A stretch of DNA of 64,000 nt from Sipunculus nudus (GCA_026874595.1 CM049306.1:37154019-37218018); one strand, 5' to 3'; shown: positions 12,480-23,403, counted from the stretch's first letter. Numbers and translations are program-made. The notes: generated from the sequence alone by a model not told the origin.

Positions 12480-13240
12480 GACTAACTTAAATCAATTGTT
12501 TTAACAAATATAAGTCAATTTGTAAACGCTTTGCTAAAAACTTACATTTCATTTATGATTAAATAATCATATAAAAACACGATATTTCACTATTATAATT
12601 GTACGTTAGGAACGTAAATAAGAAAGATTTAATTTAATAAATTCGCTAGATCAGATTAATGTAAATGCTGACCAATATTAGTTTATCAAATAGATATTTA
12701 TTCATCTTTTACAGAATATTAACTTTTCATTCTCAGTATTTAAGAAACAGGAACAAACGTGTCTTATATATGCCATCTTGTATAAAACCTTTCTTTACAA
12801 GAAAAAAAAATCCTCATCGGAAATTCACAATTTTCTTAAAATGGCAATTTAAGAATGTTTAAGAGTCCTTCCGCCCTAAAAAACTGTTTGACATAATGTA
12901 GAGACATGGATAAAATTTTGGAAATTCCAGGAAACCATGTTGAGAGACAAGTTTTTTTTTATAATATGCCCAGTAGCGTTCATCTGTACTATAAGAAAGT
13001 GTGACAAAAAACAGGACTATCCTTTAAATCTTGTTTGCCAGCAATAAAATGTGAATAAGGCATAACATTTATAGTTGTTTTATAAAGTATTATACATTGA
13101 TTAGCCCTTTGAATTGACACATACGTTAAAATACATAGGCATGGTGGCATGCTCAAATCAAAGCAGCGATGCTTTATTCATTTGTATATAATATGTTTTC
13201 ATTTTATGTTAATTGTTTTATCATCATTTTATGGTAGGTT
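12480..13240. other. Noncoding stretch before the CR1-like LINE
   Basis: AT-rich, with only short frames. The true 5' end of the LINE that follows may extend into it, but no boundary is visible. Confidence 0.3.
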
Positions 13241-13306
13241 GTTGTCGTATTTAATGTGGAAACAATGGGCGCAGTTCTTAGATAATAGCGCGAACAAAAC
13301 TATCCT

Positions 13307-13888
13307 ATGGGTGTATCATTAGAACAATACCGTGCAACAACTGGTTCATTTCTCTGTAGAACTTATTTTCGCCGTAATATAAGGATCTTAAACGAGTTGT
13401 TTGCATTCTTGAAATCCGCGAATGGAAATATTTCTAGTGAAGTGTTGATAAAATTGTTACTTGTACTCTGCGCTGATATCCATCCAAATCCAGGCCCGTC
13501 ATTAACATTTTGTTCTGCAAACATCAGAAGTTTACTAGCAGAACGTAAATTAGATGAACTAGCATACATTTGTAGAGACAAGGCCATTAATGTTTTGTGT
13601 TTAACAGAAACTTGGTTAGATTCTTTTGTAGGCAATGACTTGATACGTATAAATGGATTTTCTGAGCCCTTCAGGGCTGATCGTAATAGACACGGCGGTG
13701 GAGTAGCTGTTTATACCAGCACAAATGTATCCTGTACACGTAGAACAGATCTCGAGGAAACAGAAAGTGAAAGCGTATGGGTCGAAATCAAAATAAATAA
13801 AAAATATATCATCTTAGGAACATACTATAGACCACCAGGCCAATCTCGACCTTGTGTAGACCGTTTTCTTTCTGGTTTGGTAGTATAA
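13307..13888 (+). pseudogene. CR1-like ORF: 2A-like leader and N-terminal endonuclease
   Basis: The 193-codon frame begins with about 50 residues lacking a known domain, then LLLVLCADIHPNPGP (residues 50-64), a 2A-like motif, and directly afterwards the start of an APE-type endonuclease: the SANIRSL block, the catalytic-Glu motif LTETWLDS and the RHGGGVAVY block. The frame is lost after the YYRPPGQ motif; the next part of the endonuclease (LTGDFND) is in another frame starting near 13852. It is therefore a fragment of a once longer polyprotein. Confidence 0.8.
13475..13498 (+). other. 2A-like ribosome-skipping motif DIHPNPGP
   Basis: Eight codons encode D-I-H-P-N-P-G-P after a Leu-rich stretch, matching the D-[VI]-x-x-N-P-G-P core of 2A-like sequences. 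Such motifs are known at the N-terminal side of the endonuclease in some CR1-type elements of invertebrates. Here the usual Glu is His. Skipping activity is not shown by the sequence. Confidence 0.6.
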
Positions 13889-15087
13889 CTAAGGCTCTTT
13901 CAGAGAATCCATATTCATTGATCTTAACGGGTGATTTTAATGACAGGTGTAATCAATGGAATTCAGATCACATGACGAGTGATTTAGGCAATAATTTAGT
14001 TATATTGACCGAGCAGAACGGCCTTCATCAACTGGTAAATGAACCCACTAGAATCACTGACATTTCATCATCATAACTTGACCTTGTAATAACAGACAAG
14101 CCTGGCTTGGTAAGTGACTTAAAAATACTTAGTCCCATTTCTACAGGTGATCACAGCATACTTGTGTGGTCATTCTCCATGAAAATTAGGAAATCATCTA
14201 CTTTTACAAGAAAGGTTTATTACTACGATAAAGCGAATCTGACTGGTCTTAAAGAAACTTTGGAAAGTGCCCCATGGGATACAGCCTTTAGTATATATAA
14301 TGATGTCTCTGACATAGCAGACAATTTTAATTACATATTTGTTGACGCTATAAATACATTCGTACCTAACAATGTTGTTAATATTAAGCCAAATGTCACA
14401 CAGTGGATGAACCATAAATTAAAGCAACTAATCAGAAAGAGAAATCGAAAATGGAAAACATATACGAAGTCAAAAAGTCTAGAACACTACCAAAATTATA
14501 AGAAAATTCGGAACTCTGTAGTACTTGAAAATAGAAAGAGCTATAATCTATACTTAAAGAATATAAATAAAAAACTTACAGACCCATATACTCAGTGTCG
14601 GGCATGGTGGAAAATTTCTAAGGCTTTCTTTGGCAAAAAACAACAATCTACATTTTCACCGTTGGAGCATAATGGGAATTTAATTGTAGACAAAGTCGAG
14701 CAGGCTAAGATTTTTAACAGTTATTTTGATTCACAAAGTAATTACGTATACAGTTCTCAATCGTCATTTGATAATGATGCTACATTACAAATCACACATA
14801 AACTCGTTGAAATGAGCTTCACAGAAACTGAGGTATCTCATGTCTTGAGATCATTGGATAGACACAAAGCTACAGGACCTGGAGGAATTAGTAATTTTAT
14901 ACTTAAAGAAACAGCAGATGTTATATGTAGACCACTGTGTAAACTATTCAATTATTATTATTGTATTATTACTGGGACATTTCCTGATTCTTGGAAAACT
15001 GCTTATGTGATTCCAGTATTTAAGAAGGGAGAGAGGAGTAAAGTAGAAAACTATCGGCCTATTTCATTGCTAAATAATAATTCTTAA
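13852..15087 (+). pseudogene. CR1-like endonuclease end and reverse transcriptase start
   Basis: One frame broken by a stop at 14074-14076. It contains the GDFN motif of the endonuclease, a VNEPTRIT block, a GDHSILV motif in place of the usual SDH, a basic linker (KLKQLIRKRNRKWK), then the RT start HKATGPGGISNFILK, the WKTAYVIPVFKKG motif and NYRPISLL, where a second stop ends the frame. The bases after each stop continue the same domain in the same frame (LDLVITDK, then LLERLVFN), so both are point nonsense changes. Confidence 0.8.
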
Positions 15088-15126
15088 TTATTAGAACGAC
15101 TTGTCTTTAATAAGTTATATGGCTAC

Positions 15127-15873
15127 TTGATGGAAAATAACCTGTTGAATCCATATAATTATGGATACAAGAAACACCATAGCTGTGAACATTTACTGGT
15201 TAAACTGTGCCATGATATTTACACAGGATTTGAGAGAGGATATGAAACCAGGATGGTCTGTCTCGATGCATCTAAAGCTTTTGACAGGGTCTGGCATCAC
15301 GGATTAGTTTATAAATTAAAATCATTAGGAATCGAAGGATGCATCTTAACATTTATTATAAATTACCTGATTCATAGGCGACAACGTGTTGTAATTCAAG
15401 GACATATATCAGAAAGTGTGGCAATCAATTCCGGCGTTCCCCAAGGATCTATTCTTGGCCCTATACTATTCCTAGTTTATGTCAATGATATTCATCTCGG
15501 CTTAGAAAATTATATATTAATATACGCCGATGACACCTGTATTTATTCATGCAAAGATGACCCCAAAACAGCTGCAGCTTCACTCAATAGGGACTTGGAA
15601 CGTCTAAGCAGCTGGGCTGGAAAATGGTATCTGAAATTTAACGCAGAGAAAACTCAGACAATTTGTTTTTCTCACAAGAAAAGGAACATTTCACGACCAC
15701 TATTGTATTTCATGGGACAGAATGTGACTGATACAAGTAGTCTGTCATATTTGGGAGTCACCTTAACTGATTCGCTTTCCTGGCAGGAACACATAAACAT
15801 AATGTGTTTGAAAGCAAGTAAACGTTTGGGAATTTTGAAATATTATAAATTCCATGGTGTCATGGCGGAGTAG
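15127..15873 (+). pseudogene. CR1-like reverse transcriptase core
   Basis: This continues the previous frame: a fingers/palm region with SCEHLLVKLCHDI, the first catalytic Asp in CLDASKAFDRVWH, the SGVPQGSILGPILF motif, IYADDT with the catalytic Asp pair, and the thumb motif YLGVTLTDSLSW. The element-derived sequence stops at 15855, where the nested L1-like element begins, so the last few codons belong to the insertion. Confidence 0.85.
15847..15855. repeat. Left target-site duplication of the L1-like LINE
   Basis: AAATTCCAT here is repeated exactly at 21666-21674 after the poly(A). The A residues at the right copy merge with the tail, so the unambiguous shared part is TTCCAT. Confidence 0.75.
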
Positions 15874-15936
15874 GGTGGACGCGGTGTGTCTGAGCTCCAC
15901 AGAATACATCTGATTTAACAAAAAGTTAAGACCGTT

Positions 15937-16852
15937 ATGACACGAAGCAGGGCTAGGAAAGCGAAAAAGAATAGTGCTAGTGAGGACATTGCAAAATATA
16001 TGGACAAACCAACTGAGGAATACAAGCAAAAGGATAAAAATAAGTCTGAACAACAGACCGAAATGGCCAGTGGAGAACAAAGAGACGGAGAGACGGCCAT
16101 GGGCACATTTGATAGAGGGTGCAATGAAGGAAATGAAAGAGATTGTAAGGAACTCACACACAGCACTGGAAGAAAAGATAAGTAAATTTCATAAAGAACT
16201 TACATCAAAATTAACTTATCACAAGATAATTTGCATATGTCAAATCGCTTTAAGGAAGTTGAAGCTAGTGTAGAAACAGTCAGTGCTGTAATAGATGAAC
16301 TGCAAATTTACAAAAAAAAATGATCATGTCAGGATAAAAGAACTCAAAAATGAAGTAAATCGGTTGAAGGAGGAAAATTCGCAAAAAGACAGAAAGCTTG
16401 AAGAGCTGCAGAGACACTTAGATGAAGAAATAAACAAAGCAGAGCGCTGGAGTAGAGAGTGGAACGTCAGGGTGTTAGGGGTGAAACAAGAATCAGATAT
16501 AGAGGACTGTAAAGAAATTGTGACAAAAATTATAAAGGAAAGAAAATTATTGGGTGAGCTAGATACAGATGCAGTCCGTGCAAAAATTGAAACTGCTCAT
16601 AGAACAGGACGCAAAGGCGAACGCCCCAGGCACATTATTGTTAGGCTCCATGAAAGGCCTGACCGAAACATTATAATAAAACAGAGCAAACAGGCTCCGA
16701 CCCAGGGAATACGGTTCGTCGAAGACCTTACGGCTATTGACTACAAAGAAAAGCAGCGGCTCAAACCGAGAATGATGTCAGAGTATAATGAGGGAAACAA
16801 AGTGCGGTTTTGGCGAGGAAAGTTGTTTGTAAACGGGAAAGCCGTGCAGTGA
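15937..16852 (+). pseudogene. L1-like ORF1, frameshifted
   Basis: Four consecutive segments in frames 1, 2, 1 and 2 together resemble an L1 ORF1 protein: a charged N-terminus (MTRSRARKAKKN), a region of coiled-coil heptads (IKELKNEVNRLKEEN and EELQRHLDEEI), then an RRM-like and C-terminal nucleic-acid-binding part (NVRVLGVK, AHRTGR, PRHIIVRL). The last segment, 16295-16852, is open for 185 codons. Frame changes fall near 16.1 and 16.2 kb and in a run of nine A near 16.31 kb. In L1 elements ORF1p coats the RNA and is needed for retrotransposition, so this copy would need help in trans or a different real frame. Confidence 0.75.
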
Positions 16853-17174
16853 AGCATGCCATTCTGTGGGTACCAAGTCCGATCCCCAGCTACAGGACAA
16901 AAGAGTCCAAGGTAACTGGTAACGTGTGAAGCGGGAATGCTTCGGTTATTTTCGTGAATATTCGGAATTAGGTCCAGTCGCACGAACCAGGGACTAACAG
17001 ATGGCGCTTCAAGCACATCAATAAGCCTCCCCACAGTGACAAGAACTATTGGAGTTTTTTTTTGTCTCTAATTTTGACACTCTGTGTGGAGAATGATAAA
17101 CCGTACGGTCAATGCAACAACCAGCGAGCAGACCAGACCAGTAGGCTGAGTCAAGACGCATCGTCTCAGAGACA

Positions 17175-17603
17175 TTGGAAGTAATGTTTGTATTTTTGTT
17201 ATGTGTTTATAAATGTCTATTAATAATTATCACTAGCGTACAGATGCACAGGCAATCTTTTATTTCTACTCACCGTAGTTTAAACGTATTTAAAGGGATA
17301 CCCTATTATCGCTCATCTAATTTCTATGTCCATACAAACATGTTTGTCTACTTAGCCGCAGCATTGATGCACATGAAGGGTATCTTTTTTAGAATGGATG
17401 TTATGATTTTCAGTAATGCTGGCTGGACATATCTCTTTTCCAAAAAATTAAAATACATGTTACGATATAGATTTCTGCAGGACAGTGATTACTTACAATA
17501 TACTGGCGGGTTTGCCTACCTTAAATTTATTTTGATGTGCTACAAAGATGGAAATATTCACAATAGAAATTATAAGAGAAACCAAATATGGATGATAGTG
17601 TAA
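17175..17603 (+). CDS. Small open frame between L1 ORF1 and ORF2
   Basis: A 142-codon frame fills much of the unusually long gap between ORF1 and ORF2 and overlaps the first 16 bases of ORF2. It starts with a hydrophobic stretch (MFVFLLCVYKCLLIIITSV) and is rich in Phe and Tyr. No domain is recognised. It may simply be an open frame in AT-rich sequence; the overlap with the ORF2 start is the only reason to list it. Confidence 0.2.
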   Translation: MEVMFVFLLCVYKCLLIIITSVQMHRQSFISTHRSLNVFKGIPYYRSSNFYVHTNMFVYLAAALMHMKGIFFRMDVMIFSNAGWTYLFSKKLKYMLRYRFLQDSDYLQYTGGFAYLKFILMCYKDGNIHNRNYKRNQIWMIV

Positions 17604-20600
17604 TTTACTTATTATCAATTAATGCCAGGGGGCTAGCTGATTACAAAAAGAGGAGGGAGACATTTTATTGGTTGCAGAACAAGAAACATGCTATTATAAT
17701 GATACAAGAAACACATAGTATAGAAAGAACAGAAAAACAGTGGCGTGCAGAATGGGGGCATACGATGATCTGTAGCCATGGCAATAGTAATTCTAGAGGT
17801 GTTGCAATATTAGTAAAGAATCATGTTCAACACATAATCCACACAAAAGACATTGATGTAAATGGTCGGTTCATTATATTAGACTGTATTATTGCTGGTA
17901 TGCGTATGACTCTGGCCAATGTTTATGCTCCAAATAATGACACACCAGAATTTTTCCATGAAATATTCAAAAAAGTTGAAAACCTGCCTAATGATAATAG
18001 AATTCTTGTGGGAGACTGGAACATGGTACTTAACTTAGCAAAGGACAAGAGTGGAGGAAGAAAGGTAACAAATAAACTAAGTCAAAAAGTAATACTAAAC
18101 TATATGGAAGAAGCTGATTTAGTGGACATTTGGAAGTTTAAAAATCCAGAAGTTAAAAAATATACATGGTCTAGAAAGCAGCCACAGCCAGTACACTGCC
18201 GCCTGGACTTCTTTGTGGTATCACAAGGTATAATTAATAACTGTGTGAACACTGACATTCTGCCAAACTACAAATCTGATCACAGTGCAATAACTTTAGG
18301 CATACGAACTTCAGTAAACCAAAAGGGTCCTGGCTTGTGGAAATTAAACACTTCATTCTTAAAAGAAAATGATTATATAAAACTTATGAATAAAACAATT
18401 AAAGATGTAGTTGAAGAAAATCCAGGAACAAACCCACTGCTGCTGTGGGAAACCATGAAAATGTACATTAGAAGGGAAAGCATTAAATTTGGAATTGAGA
18501 AAGCAAGAAAAAGGAAAAATGAAATACAAATACTCGAAAGAAAATTAAAAATCCTGAAAGAGTTAAATGGTGGTGATGACATAGAATACCAAAACACTAA
18601 AGATAAACTAGAAAAGATGATACAGGAGAAAACAGAGGGAGCCATAATTCGATGTAAAACAAGATGGTATGAACAAGGTGAGAAGTCCACTAAATATTTT
18701 CTCAATTTGGAAAAAAGAAACTACAATGCAAAAAAGATACACAAATTAAGGCTTGCAGATGGGTCTTTGTCAGACAATCAAAAGGAAATAATAAAAACAG
18801 CTAAAGAATTTTATAAGGACTTATATGAATCAAACTTTTCAAAAGGAAATGCACACAGTATCACAGAATTCCTAGCACAGGTACAGCCAATGCAAAAAGT
18901 TTCAAAAGAACAAAACATGTTAATGAATACATTAATCAGTGAAAAAGAAATAACAGATGTGTTGTTGTCTCAAAAAAATAACAAAACACCTGGGAACGAT
19001 GGTATACCTGCCGAATTCTACAAAAAATTTTGGACTCAACTAAAACAATATTTCATGCAAGCAGTAAGGTATATTTATGATGGTGGTGAACTTTCAATAT
19101 CCCAAAAACAAGGTGTCATAAGTTTGATCCCTAAAAAAGGTAAAGATAATACAGAAATAAAAAATTGGCGACCAATTTCTTTGATGAATGTTGACTATAA
19201 AATTATTGCTGGGGTAATAGCTTCAAGGATGAAAAAGATTTTGCCACACATAATACACCACAACCAAACAGGATTTCTTAAAAACAGGTATATTGGAGAA
19301 AACATAAATAAAGTTTTAAATAATATTTATCATGCAAAGAGAACAAAATTAAATGGGCTACTTATGACAATAGACTTTGAAAAAGCTTATGATAAATTGG
19401 AATGGAATTTTCTTGAGCAAACTTTGAAATATTTCAACATAAGCTCTGTTATACAAAAATGGTGCAGTATTTTGTATAATGACATTAGCAGTTGTATCAT
19501 AAACAATGGGTGGATGTCTAATTACTTTAGTATTTCAAGAGGAGTTAGACAAGGGTGTCCTCTCTCCCCATACCTGTTTATTTTATGTGCAGAATGTTTA
19601 GCATTAACTATCAGGAACAATAATCTAATTAACAGTTACATGCCTGGAGGAAAACTTACACAATATGCAGATGACACTGTTCTTACCTTGAAAGATGTGT
19701 CATCAGTTAAAGAAGCACTAAAAGTTTTTATGAATTTCTCCAAAATTTCAGGTCTTGTGATAAATTTAAATAAGACAACAGGGATGCCATTGCTCATGAC
19801 TTACGATAGATCAGTGAAAGAGGAAATTGAAAATTTGAATCTGAAATGGTCATATGGCCCAGTTGATGTACTGGGAATAAAGGTAACCCCAGAGGCAAAT
19901 AATTTGAAAAACCTGAATTTTCTCCCTGCCATGGAAAAATTAAACAGTGTGCTTAATGTTTGGTCATATCGAAATCTTACATTATTTGGGAAAATTACAA
20001 TTCTTAAAACTTTTGGGTTATCACAGCTTTCATATTTATTTTCAGTATTACCTACACCTGATGATGATTTTATAAATATGGTTGAACAGAGACTGTTTAG
20101 ATTCATATGGTCCAACAAGCCAGATAAAATTAAAAGGAAATCTTTAATTTCATCTTATGACAATGGAGGCCTTAATATGGTCCATCCTAGAACTTATATA
20201 ACATCTTTGAAAGTCGCTTGGGTCAGAAGACTACTATTAAAGAAGGACACCGAAGAATATAAACAAGACATACTTAGTATGATCAGAGGAGGTGATTATT
20301 TTTTTAAGTGTAATTTGGCCAAAGAGGATGTATGGTATAGTTATGTAAACACAAATACATTCTGGAAAGATGTTCTACAATCATGGTGTGCATACAATTA
20401 TAAAGACCAAGTCAAAGGAGTAACAGAAATTGGTAATCAAAATATCTGGTTGAACTCACATATTCGGGTGGATAATAAACCAGTATTTTATAAAAACTGG
20501 ATAAATGCAGGAATTTACTACTTAACTGATTTATTAACAGGAGATGATATTAAGAGATTTCTTACATATGAAGAAATCTGCCTGAGGGTTAAAAAAGTTA

Positions 20601-21322
20601 ATATTCTTGAATATAGAGGATTATTGGATTCGATTCCGAGAGAGTGGAAAGAAATTTTATTGCATACAAATGAAGATGACAATTATATAAGTAGATTTTC
20701 CCTATTATTTAAGGTGAAAAATGTGACAAAAACTGCATACAATGAACTGGTCAGACCTCTATACGTAGAACCCGAAAGAATATTAAGAAAATGGACAAGA
20801 GACCTAAATATTGAATATGACTCCAAAAAATATATCCTTAATTCCTTTTTGCATATAGTGAAGCTTACTCAGTCTACAACCCTAAGGATATTTCAGTTTA
20901 ATTTGATACATAGAATATTAACAACAAATACATTTTTATTCAAAATTGGTTTCCAAGATACGGAGACTTGTTCTTTTTGTGAAGAAGGAAGAGAATCATT
21001 GACACATTTGTTTTGGGAATGCCCTATTACTCAAGGATATTGGTCCGAATTAGCCTGTTGGTTTAACAAGAAAATGAGAGATCAAACAATAATATTGGAC
21101 TTAAAGCTAGTGATATTGGGTGTCAAGGAATATGATATATTGAATCTCATATTGCTTATCTTTAAAAAATACTTGTATACATGTAGATGCAAAGAAGTGA
21201 AACCAAGAGCATTGGATGGTATCAATTATGCAAAGAAGATTTATGAAATTGAAAAACATATTGCAGAAAAAAAAGACGAACTGGAGGTACTTAATGAAAA
21301 ATGGGGTATCTTTAAATTCTAA
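17588..21322 (+). CDS. L1/Tx1-like ORF2: endonuclease-reverse transcriptase
   Basis: An uninterrupted 1244-aa frame. Residues 1-240 form an APE-type endonuclease: the SINARGL start, QETH (40-43, metal-binding Glu), GDWN (142-145), RLDFF (205-209) and SDH (230-232). A linker rich in Lys and Glu follows. The reverse transcriptase spans roughly 440-800, with IPKKGKD, NWRPISLMN, DFEKAYD (596-602), RGVRQGCPLSP (651-661) and YADD (693-696). A C-x2-C-x8-H-x4-C knuckle lies near residues 1125-1145 (CSFC-ESLTHLFWEC). The enzyme nicks target DNA and copies its RNA at the nick. Length and motif order match complete L1/Tx1 ORF2 proteins, so this copy may be catalytically competent. Confidence 0.92.
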   Translation: MDDSVIYLLSINARGLADYKKRRETFYWLQNKKHAIIMIQETHSIERTEKQWRAEWGHTMICSHGNSNSRGVAILVKNHVQHIIHTKDIDVNGRFIILDCIIAGMRMTLANVYAPNNDTPEFFHEIFKKVENLPNDNRILVGDWNMVLNLAKDKSGGRKVTNKLSQKVILNYMEEADLVDIWKFKNPEVKKYTWSRKQPQPVHCRLDFFVVSQGIINNCVNTDILPNYKSDHSAITLGIRTSVNQKGPGLWKLNTSFLKENDYIKLMNKTIKDVVEENPGTNPLLLWETMKMYIRRESIKFGIEKARKRKNEIQILERKLKILKELNGGDDIEYQNTKDKLEKMIQEKTEGAIIRCKTRWYEQGEKSTKYFLNLEKRNYNAKKIHKLRLADGSLSDNQKEIIKTAKEFYKDLYESNFSKGNAHSITEFLAQVQPMQKVSKEQNMLMNTLISEKEITDVLLSQKNNKTPGNDGIPAEFYKKFWTQLKQYFMQAVRYIYDGGELSISQKQGVISLIPKKGKDNTEIKNWRPISLMNVDYKIIAGVIASRMKKILPHIIHHNQTGFLKNRYIGENINKVLNNIYHAKRTKLNGLLMTIDFEKAYDKLEWNFLEQTLKYFNISSVIQKWCSILYNDISSCIINNGWMSNYFSISRGVRQGCPLSPYLFILCAECLALTIRNNNLINSYMPGGKLTQYADDTVLTLKDVSSVKEALKVFMNFSKISGLVINLNKTTGMPLLMTYDRSVKEEIENLNLKWSYGPVDVLGIKVTPEANNLKNLNFLPAMEKLNSVLNVWSYRNLTLFGKITILKTFGLSQLSYLFSVLPTPDDDFINMVEQRLFRFIWSNKPDKIKRKSLISSYDNGGLNMVHPRTYITSLKVAWVRRLLLKKDTEEYKQDILSMIRGGDYFFKCNLAKEDVWYSYVNTNTFWKDVLQSWCAYNYKDQVKGVTEIGNQNIWLNSHIRVDNKPVFYKNWINAGIYYLTDLLTGDDIKRFLTYEEICLRVKKVNILEYRGLLDSIPREWKEILLHTNEDDNYISRFSLLFKVKNVTKTAYNELVRPLYVEPERILRKWTRDLNIEYDSKKYILNSFLHIVKLTQSTTLRIFQFNLIHRILTTNTFLFKIGFQDTETCSFCEEGRESLTHLFWECPITQGYWSELACWFNKKMRDQTIILDLKLVILGVKEYDILNLILLIFKKYLYTCRCKEVKPRALDGINYAKKIYEIEKHIAEKKDELEVLNEKWGIFKF

Positions 21323-21665
21323 TTCGGTTTATATTTGGATATCTAAGCATATAATATGTATGTGTATATGTAGAATATATGTGTGTATCCATGTATATAG
21401 GAATATGCATCCTTTATTTTTTTATTTTTTTTTTTTCTTCCTTTGATGTGCTTTTTGTGATTTTTTTTTTTTTTTGTTTTTTTTTTTTCCTTTTTATTTC
21501 CCCCCTTCTTTTTTTATATTTTGTCATCGTTGCATTTTGTCAGATATATATAATGCTGCTCTTTTTCCAAGATAAATGTATATAAATTTGTAATGCTTTG
21601 ACTTTGTAATGTTTTCTGAGTATATGTATTTGTACTGTATATGTTTTGTCTGAATAAAAAAAAAA
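21323..21665 (+). other. 3' UTR and poly(A) of the L1-like LINE
   Basis: Long T tracts (21416-21510) are followed by TGTAATGTTTTCTGAG and a final TGAATAAA running directly into about ten A. The AATAAA overlapping the tail serves as the polyadenylation signal of the element. Confidence 0.7.
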
Positions 21666-22579
21666 AAATTCCATTTCTCTATGAAATTTTAGATCGTATG
21701 TATAAATCATTAATATGGCCAGTACTGGAATATGGTAATTTAATATTAAACAATTGTTCTGTTAGACAGTCATATCAACTGGATAGTACTCAACGGAAAG
21801 CAGCTTTAACATGTACTGGAGCGCACTCGACTACCAGTACTGGTGTTATGTTAAAAGAGCTACGATGGTCAAGCCTAAAAACAAGAAGAGAGCAGGCTAT
21901 ACTATCAGTATTATATAAAATGGTTAATGGACATGCTCCAGATTATCTGCTTAATATATTACCTCAAAATCTGTCTCACGCTCAGCCCTACAGTCTGCGC
22001 AAATCGCATTTGCTAAGGATACCGAGGTTCATACGGAAAGACTGTCGCTCTTCTTTCCTTCCAACAGCCTGCATACTCTGGAACAGTCTCCCAATTCCAA
22101 TAATTCAGTCTACTTCAATAGATTCTTTTAAGAAAAATGTTCGTGATTATCTAAACCCTGACTCGCGAGAAATAAAAAATTATCATTGCAACTATCATCG
22201 TCAACATGAAATTATTCTTACCCGGTTGCGACTAGGTGCGTGTTGCTTAAATCAGTACCTATTTTCCATTGGAAAGATTGATACTCCTTTATGTCAATGT
22301 AACGAGGAAGAGGAAAGCGTCCGGCATTTTCTTCTAAGATGTCCTAAATATATTTTATTTAGACAAACTCTTTTCACCAACTTGAATTGTTTATTTAGGG
22401 AAACACAGCTGGATACTCCTATATGCATTACCCAACCAGAATATAACACCAATAAAGAAAACGAAAAACTTATGAAAATGTATCTACATGGGGAACACCT
22501 ATGTAACTCAATTAAGCTTCTTTTTCTGAAACATGTCACCGATTACATTATCCGTACACGGCGCTTTACTACCAGTTGA
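21666..22579 (+). pseudogene. C-terminal part of the CR1-like ORF
   Basis: Open frame beyond the L1 insertion. It continues the CR1-type protein: RMYKSLIWPVLEYG, QRKAALTCTGAH, ILWNSLP, then a terminal HEIILTRLRLGACCLN and a C-x-C-x8-H-x4-C-like block (CQCNEEEESVRHFLLRCP). The first in-frame Met of this region derives from L1 tail sequence and is not a real start. The joining frame differs by one base from that of the left half, so the host copy carried a frameshift here too. Confidence 0.8.
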
Positions 22580-22975
22580 TTGCACTTATTTAAAAGATTC
22601 TTTGGTTAGAGGTATACATATTAGTTGTAAACAAAAAAATACATGTATCTTCAACCATGGTTTAAATCTAATTGACAAACTGGATATGAACTTCGAAATT
22701 TCACGTTTATTGTTTTATTGTATTACGCCTACCAACATAATATATGTATATGTATCAGTGTATGTAGAATGTCAATTTGTATTAATGTATATTATGCATT
22801 TGTATATATCTCACCGTGTGTGATTATATGTGCACTTTTCCAATCTGATCATTTGTACATACATATATCCATTCATGTTAATTTATCACTTTTCACTTTC
22901 TTTTTATTTTTATGCAGGAGAGCATTTGCATTAGCCTTAATGGCTACTTTGTTATCCTGTTGAAATAAATATGTT
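22580..22975 (+). other. 3' UTR of the CR1-like LINE
   Basis: AT-rich sequence follows the stop and ends in GGCTACTTTGTTATCCTGTT and AATAAATATG, a short distinctive end typical of elements without poly(A) tails. The boundary is inferred from loss of that motif. Confidence 0.45.
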
Positions 22976-23403
22976 TAAAACAAAATACATAGGTTTGAAT
23001 ACATATGGCAATTATACATAGAAAACCAGTATAGTTTTCAAGACAAATAACCTTCCAGTGTCCTTTTTACATGCAGTCACATACAAATACATTTAGCAGC
23101 TGTGTTTGGGTTGGTCCCTGTGCCGGTACTTCTATTTAATTCATGTTTATACAATTTGAACAAAATTTATGATAATATTTAAATTAAACTAATTCTATTG
23201 ATTATGTATTTCTTAAATAAATACTTAATCCCTAAAATATATGCAGGTTTTAACAAAAATCTAAAAACTAGGTTTACAGGTAATTGTCACTCATAAAACA
23301 ATATAAATCAATAGACTCTAATCAATGCACGTGATTTGCAGGATTTAGCGGAGAGACAAGGTGAATCTGTATCATTTAATTTTGGATTTCAGGGAACGTT
23401 TTA

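Larger units (their letters stand above)
15856..21665 (+). mobile_element. Full-length L1/Tx1-like LINE nested in the CR1-like LINE
   Basis: The 5.8-kb element starts with GGTGTCATGGCGGAGTAG, has a short 5' UTR of about 80 bp, ORF1 remnants, a spacer of about 0.7 kb, an intact ORF2, and a T-rich 3' UTR ending in AATAAA merged with a poly(A). It is bounded by AAATTCCAT at 15847-15855 and again at 21666-21674. The bottom strand at that site ends in TTT, the primer expected for target-primed insertion by an L1-type endonuclease. Intact ORF2 and a clear duplication indicate a recent insertion. Confidence 0.9.
13250..22975 (+). mobile_element. CR1-like LINE, interrupted by an L1-like LINE
   Basis: Two parts of one non-LTR retrotransposon flank a nested insertion: 13250-15855 (2A-like leader, APE endonuclease, most of the reverse transcriptase) and 21666-22975 (C-terminal region and 3' UTR). 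The order and orientation of domains are continuous across the insertion. The 3' end is placed at the AATAAATATG near 22975 by inference; the 5' end is approximate. The copy is dead: one frameshift near 13.86 kb, stops at 14074 and 15085, and a frame change just after the insertion site. Confidence 0.85.
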
